A stretch of DNA of 64,000 bases from JBGSUZ01 sp964404895 (GCA_964404895.1 CAYOLV010000001.1:1131039-1195038), one strand, 5' to 3'; shown: positions 43,328 through 52,681, numbered from the stretch's first letter. Numbers and translations are program-made. Notes: generated by a model from the sequence alone, not told the origin.

Positions 43328-44602
43328 ATGTTTGTAGATCGCGCAATAATTCACATCAAAGCCGGCAAAGGTGGCGATGGCAGAGTAAGTTTCAGACGTG
43401 AAAAGTATATTCCAGAAGGTGGTCCAGACGGCGGCGATGGCGGTCGTGGGGGCAGCATCATTGCTATTGTAGATGAAGGCATGAGAACCTTGATGGACTT
43501 TAGATACCAAAGAAGTTACAAGGCAGAGCCAGGGGAACCTGGGGGCCCAGTACTTCGTTCAGGCAAATCGGGACAAGATTTGTATATCAGAGTACCAGCA
43601 GGCACTTTGATTAGAGATAAAGAAACAGGCAAAATCATTGCGGATATGACCCATAAAGGCGAGCAAAGAGTCATTGCCAAAGGCGGCAAAGGCGGAAGAG
43701 GGAACACCCACTTCAAGTCTTCTGTTAAAAGAACGCCAACTTTCGCGGAGCAAGGGACTTACGGTGGCGAAAGAGAAGTTATTTTAGAACTTAAAATGCT
43801 TGCAGACGTTGGACTACTTGGCTTCCCGAATGTAGGTAAATCTACACTTTTATCGGTAACCACTAAGGCAAAGCCAAAGATCGCCAACTACCACTTTACG
43901 ACTATCACACCAAACTTAGGTGTAGTTGAAGTCATCAAAGGACAAAGCTTTGTCATGGCAGATATACCAGGTCTTATTGAAGGCGCGAGTGAAGGGATTG
44001 GCCTTGGTCATGATTTCCTCAGACACGTTGAAAGAACTCGAGTGCTTATTCACGTCGTTGACGTTTCAGGCATTGAAGGTAGAAATCCAATTGAAGATTT
44101 TGACATCATCAATAAAGAACTCAGCATGTACAGCAATCAGTTAGAAGGCCGTATTCAAGTTGTTGCAGCCAACAAAACGGATTTAGTCTACGAGAGAGAC
44201 GTTGTAGACGCTTTTGTCAAAGAAATTGAAGGCAGAGGCTACAAAGTTTTTGAGATTTCAGCCGCTACAGGAGATGGCATTGAGCCTCTTATGCAGTATG
44301 TGACAGAAGTATTAGACACCGTTGAACTTCCAGCGCTTTATACCGACGAAGACCTCTTCTCAGAAGAAGACGATTTGGTGTTGGCAGAAGTGGTTTACTC
44401 AATGGACGAAGAAGTTTATGTGGTTGACGGAACCTCAATTGAGCGTTTGGTTTACTCCACAAACTTTGAAGATATAGATTCACTTAGAAGATTCCAAGAC
44501 ATTTTACGCAAAAAAGGCGTATTCACTGAACTTAAAAATATGGGAATCCAAGATGGCGACACCGTTCGTATCTTTGATTTCGAATTTGAATTCTACGATT
44601 AA
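43328..44602 (+). CDS. obg: GTPase Obg (CgtA)
   Basis: Obg, 424 residues, is an essential GTPase of ribosome assembly and stress signalling. The glycine-rich N-terminal Obg fold (IHIKAGKGGDGRVSFRREKY, then GGPDGGDGGRGG) is followed by the G domain with GFPNVGKSTLL, DIPGLIEGAS, NKTD and SAATG. A C-terminal OCT domain is present (about 345-424). The start at 43328 is chosen because AAGGTGAAA precedes it and the Obg fold begins there. Confidence 0.97.
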   Translation: MFVDRAIIHIKAGKGGDGRVSFRREKYIPEGGPDGGDGGRGGSIIAIVDEGMRTLMDFRYQRSYKAEPGEPGGPVLRSGKSGQDLYIRVPAGTLIRDKETGKIIADMTHKGEQRVIAKGGKGGRGNTHFKSSVKRTPTFAEQGTYGGEREVILELKMLADVGLLGFPNVGKSTLLSVTTKAKPKIANYHFTTITPNLGVVEVIKGQSFVMADIPGLIEGASEGIGLGHDFLRHVERTRVLIHVVDVSGIEGRNPIEDFDIINKELSMYSNQLEGRIQVVAANKTDLVYERDVVDAFVKEIEGRGYKVFEISAATGDGIEPLMQYVTEVLDTVELPALYTDEDLFSEEDDLVLAEVVYSMDEEVYVVDGTSIERLVYSTNFEDIDSLRRFQDILRKKGVFTELKNMGIQDGDTVRIFDFEFEFYD

Positions 44603-44616
44603 TCAGGGGGAACACC

Positions 44617-45084
44617 ATGATTTCAGCTAAACAAAGAAGTTATTTAAAGAGTCTTGCCAATCCGATGAAACCACTTGTACAGATTGGTAAAGATGGCATC
44701 AACGATAGAGTCATTGCACAGATCAGTGAAATTTTAGACGCCCATGAGTTGGTTAAAATTTCCATATTAGAATCTGCAGTTCTCAGTTCAAGAGAAACAG
44801 CTGTAGAAGTATGCCGTTTATGTCGTGCGGAGTTCGTACAAGCTATCGGCAATCGTTTTACCATCTATAGAAAAAACCACGATGATCCTAAATTGGACAT
44901 CAGTCAAATGGGCATTCGTCATGAGAAAAACCAACTTTCTGAAAAGTTATTATCAGGAACCGGTAAGAAAATCATGGCGAGAAAAAAAGACAACGAACGT
45001 GTGACTGCTAAAAAAGCTGGCAAGGGCACTTGGGCTAATGTAAAGCCTGGTAAAGGCCGCGCCAGCAGTAAAAAAGGTCAATAA
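44617..45084 (+). CDS. yhbY: YhbY/CRM-domain RNA-binding protein with basic tail
   Basis: The first 97 or so residues are a CRM/YhbY domain (QRSYLKSLANPMKPLVQIGKDG, seen in two parts, and the conserved GNRFTIYR). YhbY associates with pre-50S ribosomes. This protein is 155 residues, so it has about 58 extra residues, rich in lysine, glycine and serine and ending ASSKKGQ. Such a tail may bind RNA. The gene follows obg by 14 bases, and a terminator follows. Confidence 0.9.
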   Translation: MISAKQRSYLKSLANPMKPLVQIGKDGINDRVIAQISEILDAHELVKISILESAVLSSRETAVEVCRLCRAEFVQAIGNRFTIYRKNHDDPKLDISQMGIRHEKNQLSEKLLSGTGKKIMARKKDNERVTAKKAGKGTWANVKPGKGRASSKKGQ

Positions 45085-45087
45085 TAA

Positions 45088-45126
45088 TAAAGCCTTGGCA
45101 TTAAAATGATGTCAGGGCTTTTTGTC
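45088..45126 (+). terminator. Rho-independent terminator after yhbY
   Basis: AAAGCCTTGGCAT pairs with ATGTCAGGGCTTT through two wobble or mismatched positions and is followed by TTTTT. Confidence 0.78.
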
Positions 45127-45203
45127 AATGATATCTGGGCGATTGCCTTGGGTATGGACTGGGTGGGATTAAGACCTGCCTTTAACAACGTGGAGGCTTA
45201 AGA

Positions 45204-45887
45204 ATGGATGGCTTGGTACAGCATTCGAAAAGTTCAGGACAAATAAATACGAAATACGCCATGAAAGGCGTTCAGAAAATAGGTATTATGGGGGGCAGTT
45301 TTGATCCCATTCACTATGGACATCTGGTGTTGGCGGAAGAGGTCAGACAGCATTTTGATCTGGATCGTGTTATTTTTATTCCAGTGGGCAAAGCCCCTCA
45401 TAAATCCAGTATGAAAATGGTGGATCCTGAAATTCGTCTACACATGGTAGAACTGGCTATATCGGATAATCCCTATTTCCAAGTGTCTCGCGTGGAAATA
45501 GACTCAGGTGAAACCTCTTATACGCTACATACCTTGGAACGAATGAAGCAACTTTATGGAGAAGACAGCAAACTGTATTTTATTACAGGAGCCGACACCC
45601 TTTTAGATTTGGAAAATTGGTATGCAGTAGACAAAGTTTTAAAACTATGTACCTTTGTAGGTGCAACTCGTCCAGGGTATGTTGAAGATGCTTTGATTGA
45701 CATGGCAGCACGCCTTAAAGCCAAATTCCATGCAGACATTGAATTAATCGCCATTCCGGGTCTGTCCATCTCTTCTACAGAAATTCGTGAAAGAATTCTG
45801 AAAGGGGTAACGGTAAAGTACCTTTTACCAGATTCTGTTGAACGCTATATTCTTCAGGAGGGCGTATATGAAAAAGACCCTGAGTGA
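45204..45887 (+). CDS. nadD: Nicotinate-nucleotide adenylyltransferase
   Basis: NadD adenylates nicotinate mononucleotide to make deamido-NAD+ in NAD synthesis. The nucleotidyltransferase motif GGSFDPIHYGHL and the C-terminal SISSTEIRERI are clear. GGAGG nine bases upstream supports the start at 45204, giving 227 residues with about 24 residues before the fold; the methionine at 45261 would give the usual length but has no ribosome binding site. It overlaps yqeK by 20 bases. Confidence 0.95.
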   Translation: MDGLVQHSKSSGQINTKYAMKGVQKIGIMGGSFDPIHYGHLVLAEEVRQHFDLDRVIFIPVGKAPHKSSMKMVDPEIRLHMVELAISDNPYFQVSRVEIDSGETSYTLHTLERMKQLYGEDSKLYFITGADTLLDLENWYAVDKVLKLCTFVGATRPGYVEDALIDMAARLKAKFHADIELIAIPGLSISSTEIRERILKGVTVKYLLPDSVERYILQEGVYEKDPE

Positions 45888-46494
45888 TTATTGCAGTGGA
45901 GATTCCATCGTCATCGGCTATTTAGAAATTCTTGAAAAAAGATTGAAACCTTCACGGTTTAAACATACTTGCGGTGTTGTTGAGACTGCAGGAAAAATGG
46001 CATTGCACCACGGTATAGATATACACAAAACAATGGTTGCAGCCGCCCTACACGACTATGCAAAAAATATGAGTCCTGAAGCTTTATTAGAATATGCAGA
46101 AACGCATCAGATAGAAGTGGATAGCGTTATGAAAGTTTCAACAGAACTCATGCACGGCCTTGTCGGTGCGAAAATGGTTCAGTTTGAACTGGGCATTGAG
46201 GATCAGGAAATTCTGGATGCCATTGCCTATCATACCATTGGACGAAACCAGATGAGCTTAATGGAAAAAATCGTCTATCTGGCAGACGCTATTGAACCTG
46301 GAAGAAGTGAGTACCCAGGACTGGAAGCTTTGAGAAAAATCGCTTATAAAGATTTAGACCAAGGCATATTGGCTTCTGTCACCAGCACACTGAATTACGT
46401 GCTGGAGCGGGGGTTCATCATTCATCCAAACAGTGTGGCTTTATACAATGAATTGGTTTCCAAATATGGGAAGTCAGTCATTAAAGTCAAATAA
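45868..46494 (+). CDS. yqeK: YqeK-family HD hydrolase (symmetrical Ap4A hydrolase type)
   Basis: This 208-residue protein is an HD-domain hydrolase of the YqeK family, members of which hydrolyse diadenosine tetraphosphate symmetrically. The metal-binding motif is AALHDYAK, with RFKHTCGVVETA and AIAYHTIGR as further conserved segments. The start at 45868 follows AGGAGGGC and lies inside the end of nadD. nadD-yqeK-rsfS is the standard Firmicute order. Confidence 0.93.
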   Translation: MKKTLSDYCSGDSIVIGYLEILEKRLKPSRFKHTCGVVETAGKMALHHGIDIHKTMVAAALHDYAKNMSPEALLEYAETHQIEVDSVMKVSTELMHGLVGAKMVQFELGIEDQEILDAIAYHTIGRNQMSLMEKIVYLADAIEPGRSEYPGLEALRKIAYKDLDQGILASVTSTLNYVLERGFIIHPNSVALYNELVSKYGKSVIKVK

Positions 46495-46568
46495 TGATAA
46501 AAACAGGAAATCGGTTGAATTTTCACAAGCTAAATTGAGTGAAAAGAGACCTAATGAGGAGAATAAAT

Positions 46569-46928
46569 ATGGATTCAATAAAAGCATTGGCATTAGAAAT
46601 TGGAAATATTATTGACGACCGCAAAGGGGATGACATTCGTGTGTTAGACCTTCAAGGCTTAACGTCTTTAGCAGACTACTTCGTTATCGCGTCTGGTAAT
46701 TCAGACAGACAAGTATCTGCAATCTGTTCGCATATTGAAGATGAGCTTTCAAAAAAAGGCATCGAGCCAAAACACAAAGAGGGTCACCGTGAAGGCAGAT
46801 GGGTTATTTTAGATTACTCAGACATCATTGTACACGTCTTCCACCACGAAGACCGTGAATACTACAAATTAGAACGTCTTTGGAGCGATGCAAAGAATTT
46901 GCCGCTTATCATTGAAAAACTCGCTTAA
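46569..46928 (+). CDS. rsfS: Ribosomal silencing factor RsfS
   Basis: RsfS, 119 residues, binds L14 on the 50S subunit and blocks subunit joining during starvation. The family segments are visible: DIRVLDLQGLTSLADYFVI, ASGNSDRQVSAI and GHREGRWVILDY followed by VHVFHHEDREYYKLERLW. ATGAGGAGAA precedes the ATG at 46569. It is followed by a terminator whose 5' arm overlaps the leuS promoter. Confidence 0.95.
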   Translation: MDSIKALALEIGNIIDDRKGDDIRVLDLQGLTSLADYFVIASGNSDRQVSAICSHIEDELSKKGIEPKHKEGHREGRWVILDYSDIIVHVFHHEDREYYKLERLWSDAKNLPLIIEKLA

Positions 46929-46951
46929 TTAGAGTTCTTTCTATAAAAAAG

Positions 46952-46980
46952 TTGACACATTCTAAAAAAGTCTTTAAAAT
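46952..46980 (+). promoter_or_regulatory. Sigma-A promoter of the leuS T-box leader
   Basis: TTGACA at 46952-46957 and TAAAAT at 46975-46980 are separated by 17 bases, a near-consensus promoter. The expected start is near 46987. Confidence 0.75.
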
Positions 46981-47024
46981 GAGTTTAATCGGTGGACTGA
47001 CTGGTTCACCGAAGACTCTTTTTT
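46969..47024 (+). terminator. Terminator after rsfS, overlapping the leuS promoter
   Basis: Outer arms AGTCTT (46969-46974) and AAGACT (47012-47017) and inner arms CGGTG and CACCG form a bulged hairpin before CTTTTTT. The outer 5' arm lies upstream of the predicted leuS start, so only read-through RNA from rsfS can form the complete structure. Confidence 0.6.
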
Positions 47025-47049
47025 AAAAGGGTGGGGCTAACCCCGAAAC

Positions 47050-47300
47050 GTATTTTATTAATCATGCAGAAGCAATTCGGCGCAGATAGAATTTACAGAA
47101 GTAGTAAAGATCAAATCTTTTCAGAGAGCTGGTGGCAGGTGTGAATCAGCAAGAATAGGTCTTGAACTCGTCTGAGCATATGAATTCAGGTTGGTTACCT
47201 TTATCTAACTGTAGAGGGCAATGTTTTTCATTGCCAAATAGGGTGGTACCGTGGGCAAAGCTCACCCCTATGAATCTTACTTGAGGTGCTTTTTTATTTT
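47050..47300 (+). ncRNA. T-box leader of leuS, CUC specifier
   Basis: The leader has T-box landmarks: AGAGAGCTGG in stem I, a specifier region with CTC at 47167-47169, and the T-box sequence AGGGTGGTACCGTG at 47240-47253. A GCTCACC...GGTGC terminator with a T-run lies at 47260-47300. CTC fits tRNA-Leu(GAG), encoded at 17474-17558. The TGGT of the T-box pairs with its ACCA end. Uncharged tRNA-Leu should prevent termination and allow leuS expression. Confidence 0.93.
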
Positions 47301-47354
47301 TTTGATGATCAAAGAGCTGGCACGCCCAGACTCATTTAGAAGGAGGCAAAACCT

Positions 47355-49760
47355 ATGGCAAAGTATGATTACAAAGCAATTGAAGCCAAATGGCAAAACA
47401 AATGGGAACAAGAAGGCACGTTTAACGCGACGAATGACAAGAAAAAACCTAAATTCTATCCACTGGTAGAGTTTCCATATCCATCAGGTGAAGGTTTACA
47501 CGTAGGGCATCCAAGAAGTTATACTGCTTTAGATGTAGTGGCTAGAAAAAGAAGAATGGATGGCTATAACGTTCTTTACCCAATGGGTTGGGACGCCTTT
47601 GGCTTACCGGCAGAGAACTATGCCATTAAGCATAAAGTCCATCCAAAAGTGATTACAGAGAAAAACATCGCCAACTTTAAAAGACAGCTTAAAGCCTTAG
47701 GAATGTCATTTGACTGGTCGAGAGAGATCAATACAACTGATCCTGAGTACTATAAATGGACACAATGGATCTTCCTCCAACTCTTCAAAAAAGGCATGGC
47801 TTACAAAACAAGCATGGACATCAACTTCTGTACTTCTTGTAAAGTCGGACTTGCCAATGAAGAAGTAGTTCAAGGGACTTGTGAGCGTTGTGGTTCGCCA
47901 GTTGTGAGAAAAGAAAAAGACCAATGGATGCTTAAAATCACAGCTTACGCAGAGCGTTTAATCAACGATTTAGACCTTGTAGACTATATTGACCGTGTCA
48001 AACTTCAACAGAGAAACTGGATCGGCAAATCCAGCGGCGCAGAAATCACATTCCCAGTTGAAGGCATGGAAGAGGGCTTAATCGTTTATACTACAAGACC
48101 TGATACGATCTACGGTGCAACTTATATGGTTATTGCACCAGAGCATCCGTTGATTGCTGAAGCAGGTTCAAAAATTACAAATATGGAAGAGATTCTTGCA
48201 TATAAAGATGAAGCTAAGAAAAAATCTGACTTTGAGAGAACTGAACTCAATAAAGACAAGACTGGGGTTAAACTTGAGGGCATCAGTGCAATCAACCCAA
48301 TCACAGAAAAACAAATTCCAATCTATATTTCAGACTATGTCATGATGGGTTACGGTACTGGGGCTATTATGGCGGTTCCTGGACATGATCAAAGAGACTA
48401 TGAATTTGCTCAAAAATTCGGCATAGACATTGTTGAAGTTATTTCAGGCGGAGACATCAGTGTTGAAGCTTACAGCGGCGACGGGGTTTTGGTCAACTCA
48501 GAAATGATCAACGGCATGAAAGTGGCAGATGCTAAAGAAAAGATGATCGCTTTCATCGAAGAAAAGGGTCTTGGCATTCGAAAAATCAATTACAAACTCA
48601 GAGACTGGGTCTTCTCAAGACAACGTTACTGGGGTGAGCCAATCCCAATCATTCACTGTGCAACATGTGGTGCGGTGCCAATGGACGAAAAAGATTTGCC
48701 GCTTACACTTCCAGAAGTGGAAAGTTATGAGCCAACAGAAGACGGTTCAAGCCCATTAGCTAAGATTGATGAATGGGTCAACACGACTTGTCCTTGCTGT
48801 GGTGGCGCGGCTAAGAGAGAAACTGACACCATGCCTCAATGGGCAGGCTCAAGCTGGTACTTCCTCAGATACATCGATGCTCATAATCCAGATGCTATTG
48901 CCAGCCAAGAAAACTTAGATTACTGGTTGCCAATCGACTGGTACAACGGCGGTATGGAACATACGACATTACACCTTCTCTACTCAAGATTCTGGCATAA
49001 ATTCTTGTTCGACATCGGCGTAGTCAGCATGCCTGAACCATACAAAAAAAGAACTTCTCACGGTATGATTTTAGGTGAGAATGGGGAAAAAATGTCTAAG
49101 TCGAGAGGGAATGTGGTCAACCCTGACGAAATTATCAATAACTTTGGCGCAGACACCATGAGACTTTATGAAATGTTCATTGGTGACTTTGAAAAACCTG
49201 TTTCATGGCAAGAAAATGGCGTTAAAGGGGCGAGAAGATTCCTTGACCGTGTCTGGGCGATGTCTGAGTTTATGACAACTGAAGATACGATTCAGCCTGA
49301 GGTGGAAACACTTTTAAATCAGACGATTAAAAAAGTTACAGACGATTACGAAGCCCTTAAATTCAATACGGCGATTGCCCAAATGATGAGCTTGGTAAAC
49401 GAGTTCTATAGATTAGGCAAGATAACCAAGAAAGAAATGGGTATATTGGTAATGTTGCTTAACCCAGTTGCACCGCACATTACAGAAGAATTATGGCAAG
49501 AAATGGGCAACAAAGAAGCATTGGCGTATTCACCTTGGCCAAAATTTGATGCTTCTAAATTAGTAGAAGATGAAATCGAAGTGGTTATTCAGATCAACGG
49601 CAAAATTCGTGAGAAGATGATGATTGCTAAAGACGCTACAAAAGAAGTTCAAGAGGCAGCTGCTCTTGAATTAGAAAAGATCAAAGAGGCAATGGCTGGC
49701 AAGACAGTGGTGAAAATGATCACGGTTCCTGGCAAGCTCGTCAATATCGTCGTGAAATAG
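47355..49760 (+). CDS. leuS: Leucyl-tRNA synthetase
   Basis: LeuRS, 801 residues, charges tRNA-Leu. The class I signature appears as GLHVGHPRSY and the second as EKMSKSRGN. The editing domain (about 215-400) contains YTTRPDTIYGATYMV and the conserved GTGAIMAVPGHD. A zinc-ribbon-like CxxC pair is visible (CTSCKVG, then CERCGSP). AGAAGGAGGC precedes the ATG. Expression is controlled by the T-box leader. Confidence 0.97.
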   Translation: MAKYDYKAIEAKWQNKWEQEGTFNATNDKKKPKFYPLVEFPYPSGEGLHVGHPRSYTALDVVARKRRMDGYNVLYPMGWDAFGLPAENYAIKHKVHPKVITEKNIANFKRQLKALGMSFDWSREINTTDPEYYKWTQWIFLQLFKKGMAYKTSMDINFCTSCKVGLANEEVVQGTCERCGSPVVRKEKDQWMLKITAYAERLINDLDLVDYIDRVKLQQRNWIGKSSGAEITFPVEGMEEGLIVYTTRPDTIYGATYMVIAPEHPLIAEAGSKITNMEEILAYKDEAKKKSDFERTELNKDKTGVKLEGISAINPITEKQIPIYISDYVMMGYGTGAIMAVPGHDQRDYEFAQKFGIDIVEVISGGDISVEAYSGDGVLVNSEMINGMKVADAKEKMIAFIEEKGLGIRKINYKLRDWVFSRQRYWGEPIPIIHCATCGAVPMDEKDLPLTLPEVESYEPTEDGSSPLAKIDEWVNTTCPCCGGAAKRETDTMPQWAGSSWYFLRYIDAHNPDAIASQENLDYWLPIDWYNGGMEHTTLHLLYSRFWHKFLFDIGVVSMPEPYKKRTSHGMILGENGEKMSKSRGNVVNPDEIINNFGADTMRLYEMFIGDFEKPVSWQENGVKGARRFLDRVWAMSEFMTTEDTIQPEVETLLNQTIKKVTDDYEALKFNTAIAQMMSLVNEFYRLGKITKKEMGILVMLLNPVAPHITEELWQEMGNKEALAYSPWPKFDASKLVEDEIEVVIQINGKIREKMMIAKDATKEVQEAAALELEKIKEAMAGKTVVKMITVPGKLVNIVVK

Positions 49761-49773
49761 GGAGGCTCAGCTC

Positions 49774-50433
49774 ATGAGTTCAAAAATTCATCCCACATTA
49801 AGTGCTTTTATTCCCTTTGTTAAAGGGATATCAGAAACATTTGGCAGTAACTGTGAGGTCGTTCTCCATGATCTCACAGATCTCCAACATTCAATCATCG
49901 CTATTGAGAACGGTCATGTGACAGGTAGAAATATTGGCAGTCCTATGACAGAAGCCTCATTGAAACTCTATGTCAATGACAAAGTCGATGAAGATAATAT
50001 CAATTATACCGGCAAAAGCGCTGATGGCCGTGTGCTCAAATCGTCAACCATGTTTATCAAAGATGAAAAGGGCAAGGTTTTGGGATGTCTCTGTATCAAT
50101 TTCGATATAACAGAACTCGTTGGGGTTCAAAGAGTTATGAATGAGCTCATGAAAGTTTCCGGAACCAATGTCGGTGAAAAATTGTCTGACTCAGGGGACG
50201 AAGTGATAAACATCGTCAGCAGCGTCCTTAAAGACATTGTCAATGACACCATACAGAACAATGGCAAGCCTATCATCTACTTGAGCAAAGAAGAAAAGGT
50301 GGGCATTGTTGAAATACTTGATCAAAAAGGGGCATTCTTAATCAAAGGTGCCATCGATTATGTGGCGGAAGTCCTTTGTGTTTCCCGTTACACCATTTAC
50401 AATTATTTAGATGAGATCCGCGAAACCAAGTAG
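49774..50433 (+). CDS. YheO/DauR-type PAS and HTH regulator
   Basis: The 219-residue protein has an N-terminal YheO-like PAS domain (about 10-120; NCEVVLHDLTD and LGCLCINFDIT) and a C-terminal helix-turn-helix (about 165-215; YVAEVLCVSRYTIYNYL). Proteins of this family regulate amino acid catabolism, such as DauR with D-arginine. It is the nearest gene to ridA, 51 bases downstream, so it probably controls it. The ligand is unknown. GGGAGG precedes the ATG. Confidence 0.85.
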   Translation: MSSKIHPTLSAFIPFVKGISETFGSNCEVVLHDLTDLQHSIIAIENGHVTGRNIGSPMTEASLKLYVNDKVDEDNINYTGKSADGRVLKSSTMFIKDEKGKVLGCLCINFDITELVGVQRVMNELMKVSGTNVGEKLSDSGDEVINIVSSVLKDIVNDTIQNNGKPIIYLSKEEKVGIVEILDQKGAFLIKGAIDYVAEVLCVSRYTIYNYLDEIRETK

Positions 50434-50484
50434 GTTTCGCCTCATGGTCATAAAACTCATGTACACATACTAGGAGGTTTTTTC

Positions 50485-50865
50485 ATGTTAAAAGTTCTTC
50501 ACACAACAAATGCGCCAGCGGCAGTAGGTCCTTACTCACAAGGCATGCAAGTAGGCAACCTTATTTATGTTTCAGGTCAATTACCCCTTAACCCAGCTAC
50601 TGGAGAATTGGTTTCTAGCAGCATTGAAGCGGCCACAGCTCAATCTCTTGACAACTGTAAAGCGATTATTGAAGCGGCTGGCTCTACACTTAACCACGTG
50701 GTAAAAGTAGAAATCTTCATGAAAGACATGAACGATTTCGTAAAAATGAACGAAGTATACGCAACTTACTTTGTAGATCACAAACCTGCTAGAGCTGCTG
50801 TTGAAGTGGCTAGACTCCCTAAAGATGCCATCATTGAAATTCAAATGATTGCTCACGTGGAATAG
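50485..50865 (+). CDS. ridA: RidA family enamine/imine deaminase
   Basis: This 126-residue protein belongs to the RidA (YjgF/YER057c) family, which hydrolyses reactive enamines formed from threonine and other amino acids by PLP enzymes. Typical segments are APAAVGPYSQG, YVSGQLPLNP, the conserved arginine in HKPARAAVEV and the C-terminal KDAIIEIQMIA. AGGAGG precedes the ATG. It forms a small unit with the YheO-type regulator upstream. Confidence 0.95.
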   Translation: MLKVLHTTNAPAAVGPYSQGMQVGNLIYVSGQLPLNPATGELVSSSIEAATAQSLDNCKAIIEAAGSTLNHVVKVEIFMKDMNDFVKMNEVYATYFVDHKPARAAVEVARLPKDAIIEIQMIAHVE

Positions 50866-50939
50866 TAAACAGTCAACCGTGTTGAGTTGATATTACTATA
50901 GGTCAAAACTGAGTCGCAATTAATATTTTAAACAAAAGA

Positions 50940-50974
50940 AAGCCGGTGCTCATATAAGCATCGGCTTTTTGTAT
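50940..50974. terminator. Terminator between ridA and the convergent carboxypeptidase gene
   Basis: AAAGCCGGTGCT and AGCATCGGCTTT arms (one wobble) are followed by Ts on the plus strand; A-rich sequence on the other side may let it work in both directions. Confidence 0.88.
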
Positions 50975-51007
50975 GGATAGATTTTATAAGGCTTTATAAT
51001 GGTTAAT

Positions 51008-52642
51008 TTATCGTGTACGTTCTCGGGTATTGACGGTTTTAGTATTTTGACGACTTTGTGGTCTAGCTTGTGGCTGAGGTTGTGGCCGTTGAGAACTTTG
51101 AGGTTGTGGTTGGTTTTGTGAGTATTGACTTTGAGGTCTAGGCCTATAAGACGGCTGACCGTTTGAAGACTGACCAGCCCTCTGCATCTCCATATTTGAC
51201 AGTGGACGTTGCGTTTGTCTACTTGCTGAGCTTTGCCACTCAGGGTTAGGAACACCTCGGTGTTGTGGATTCGGTGAACCTTGTCTCTGTGGTCGTTTAA
51301 CGTTCTTCTTGCGCTTCTTTTTCTTGCCGCTGAGTTTGTTCATGATCAAACGCCATAGCACGAAGGCTGCCACTAGTTTGGCGCCTAAAATAGTCAGTCC
51401 TTTAGGGGATTGATCAATCGGAAGCCAGTTGATGTATTTTTTAGTGTCACTGCCCAGTGTGGCTTGATTGCTGATATTGCCCATAGACACCAAATCAGAT
51501 TCTGAAAGAACTTGTCCTTCATAGGCGAGCTTCAATGTGCCTAAAACTTGTCCCGCAGTAACAGGCAGTTTAATATCGGCAAGGGGAGTCACTTCACTTG
51601 TTACAGCAGTTTCGTCCGCAGAGATTGGAATCAATGCTTTGACATCTTTACTGGTGTATAAATCGATTTTAGATTTTTTCTCACCGCTTACTTCAATGGT
51701 TTTAATCAGTTGACCGGATGTTGCAAAGGTAAAGGACTTGTAATTATTAAAGCCGTACTCTAATAGCTTTCTGGAATCGGCATAAAGGTTGAGGCCAGAA
51801 GCTTTTAACACTACTGAAACTAAATTGCGTCCGTCTTTAGTGGCACTGGTGATCATACATTGCTGAGCGGCATTAGTATAGCCTGTTTTAAGACCTGTAA
51901 CCGCGTCCCATTTTATATCGATGGACTGCCCGTTGATATTAATTTTATTTTTTGAGCCAGTCCCAAAAAGAAACTTATTACTGCTGAAAAGATGTCTCAC
52001 TTCGGGTTGCTTATTCGTAGGTGGGAGATCAAATTTATAAGTTTTTGCTATTTCCATGAGTTTTGGCTGCTTTGAAAAAGCTTGGCCAATCAGTGCCAAG
52101 TCATGAGCTGTAGTAACGTGTTTCTCATTAGGCAAACCGTTAGGGTTTAGAAAGTTGGAATGTGTCGCCCCAAGTGCCTTTGCCCGTTCATTCATTTTGA
52201 CAGCAAATTGTTCCACTGTCCCCGAGTGATACTTTGCGAGAGCCACGGCGGCATCGTTTGCAGATTCTAAAAGCATGGCGTAAAGTAACTGTTCCACTGT
52301 AAAAGTTTCCCCTTCAATAACGTAGATACGGCTGCCTGTCGTATAGGGAGACTCTTTGTCAATGGTAACTACTTCGTCCATTTTTAAGTCTTCGGCAATG
52401 ATGAGGGCCGTTAAGGCTTTAGTAGTACTGGCAGGGAATAGTACAGCATCTGCGTTTTTAGAATAGAGAATTTGTCCTGTATCGGCATCAATGACGGTAG
52501 CCCCCTGAGCAGTGAGCGCAGTAGGATCTAAGGGAGTAGGAACTGTTGCAGCAGAACCTGCTGTCGCCCCATATGTATTAGGAACAGTCATGTTAAAAAC
52601 GGTGACTGCAGTGAGCAATATAAGTGATAAGGTTTTTTTCAT
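51008..52642 (-). CDS. D-alanyl-D-alanine carboxypeptidase with Gln/Pro-rich tail
   Basis: This 544-residue class A-type DacF/PBP5-like enzyme trims wall pentapeptides. A signal peptide is followed by the catalytic SxxK in PASTTKALTA, the SxN motif in SANDAAV and KTG in GLKTGYTN. A PBP5 C-terminal domain follows. A predicted membrane helix (about 430-450) ends in KKKKRKK, and the last ~90 residues are extremely Gln/Pro/Arg/Ser rich (QPQPQSSQRP and similar). Usual homologues end in a short amphipathic anchor, so the helix plus tail is unusual. The start at 52642 follows AAGGGGTGA; an upstream in-frame start at 52693 lacks a site. Confidence 0.92.
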   Translation of the reverse strand: MKKTLSLILLTAVTVFNMTVPNTYGATAGSAATVPTPLDPTALTAQGATVIDADTGQILYSKNADAVLFPASTTKALTALIIAEDLKMDEVVTIDKESPYTTGSRIYVIEGETFTVEQLLYAMLLESANDAAVALAKYHSGTVEQFAVKMNERAKALGATHSNFLNPNGLPNEKHVTTAHDLALIGQAFSKQPKLMEIAKTYKFDLPPTNKQPEVRHLFSSNKFLFGTGSKNKININGQSIDIKWDAVTGLKTGYTNAAQQCMITSATKDGRNLVSVVLKASGLNLYADSRKLLEYGFNNYKSFTFATSGQLIKTIEVSGEKKSKIDLYTSKDVKALIPISADETAVTSEVTPLADIKLPVTAGQVLGTLKLAYEGQVLSESDLVSMGNISNQATLGSDTKKYINWLPIDQSPKGLTILGAKLVAAFVLWRLIMNKLSGKKKKRKKNVKRPQRQGSPNPQHRGVPNPEWQSSASRQTQRPLSNMEMQRAGQSSNGQPSYRPRPQSQYSQNQPQPQSSQRPQPQPQARPQSRQNTKTVNTRERTR

Positions 52643-52672
52643 AGCTTCACCCCTTGAAAAATAGATAGATTT

Positions 52673-52681
52673 ATTATAACA
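52673..52681 (-). promoter_or_regulatory. Candidate extended -10 promoter of the carboxypeptidase gene
   Basis: On the minus strand TGTTATAAT fits the TGnTATAAT extended -10 form, about 31 bases before the ATG. No good -35 was found. Confidence 0.35.
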
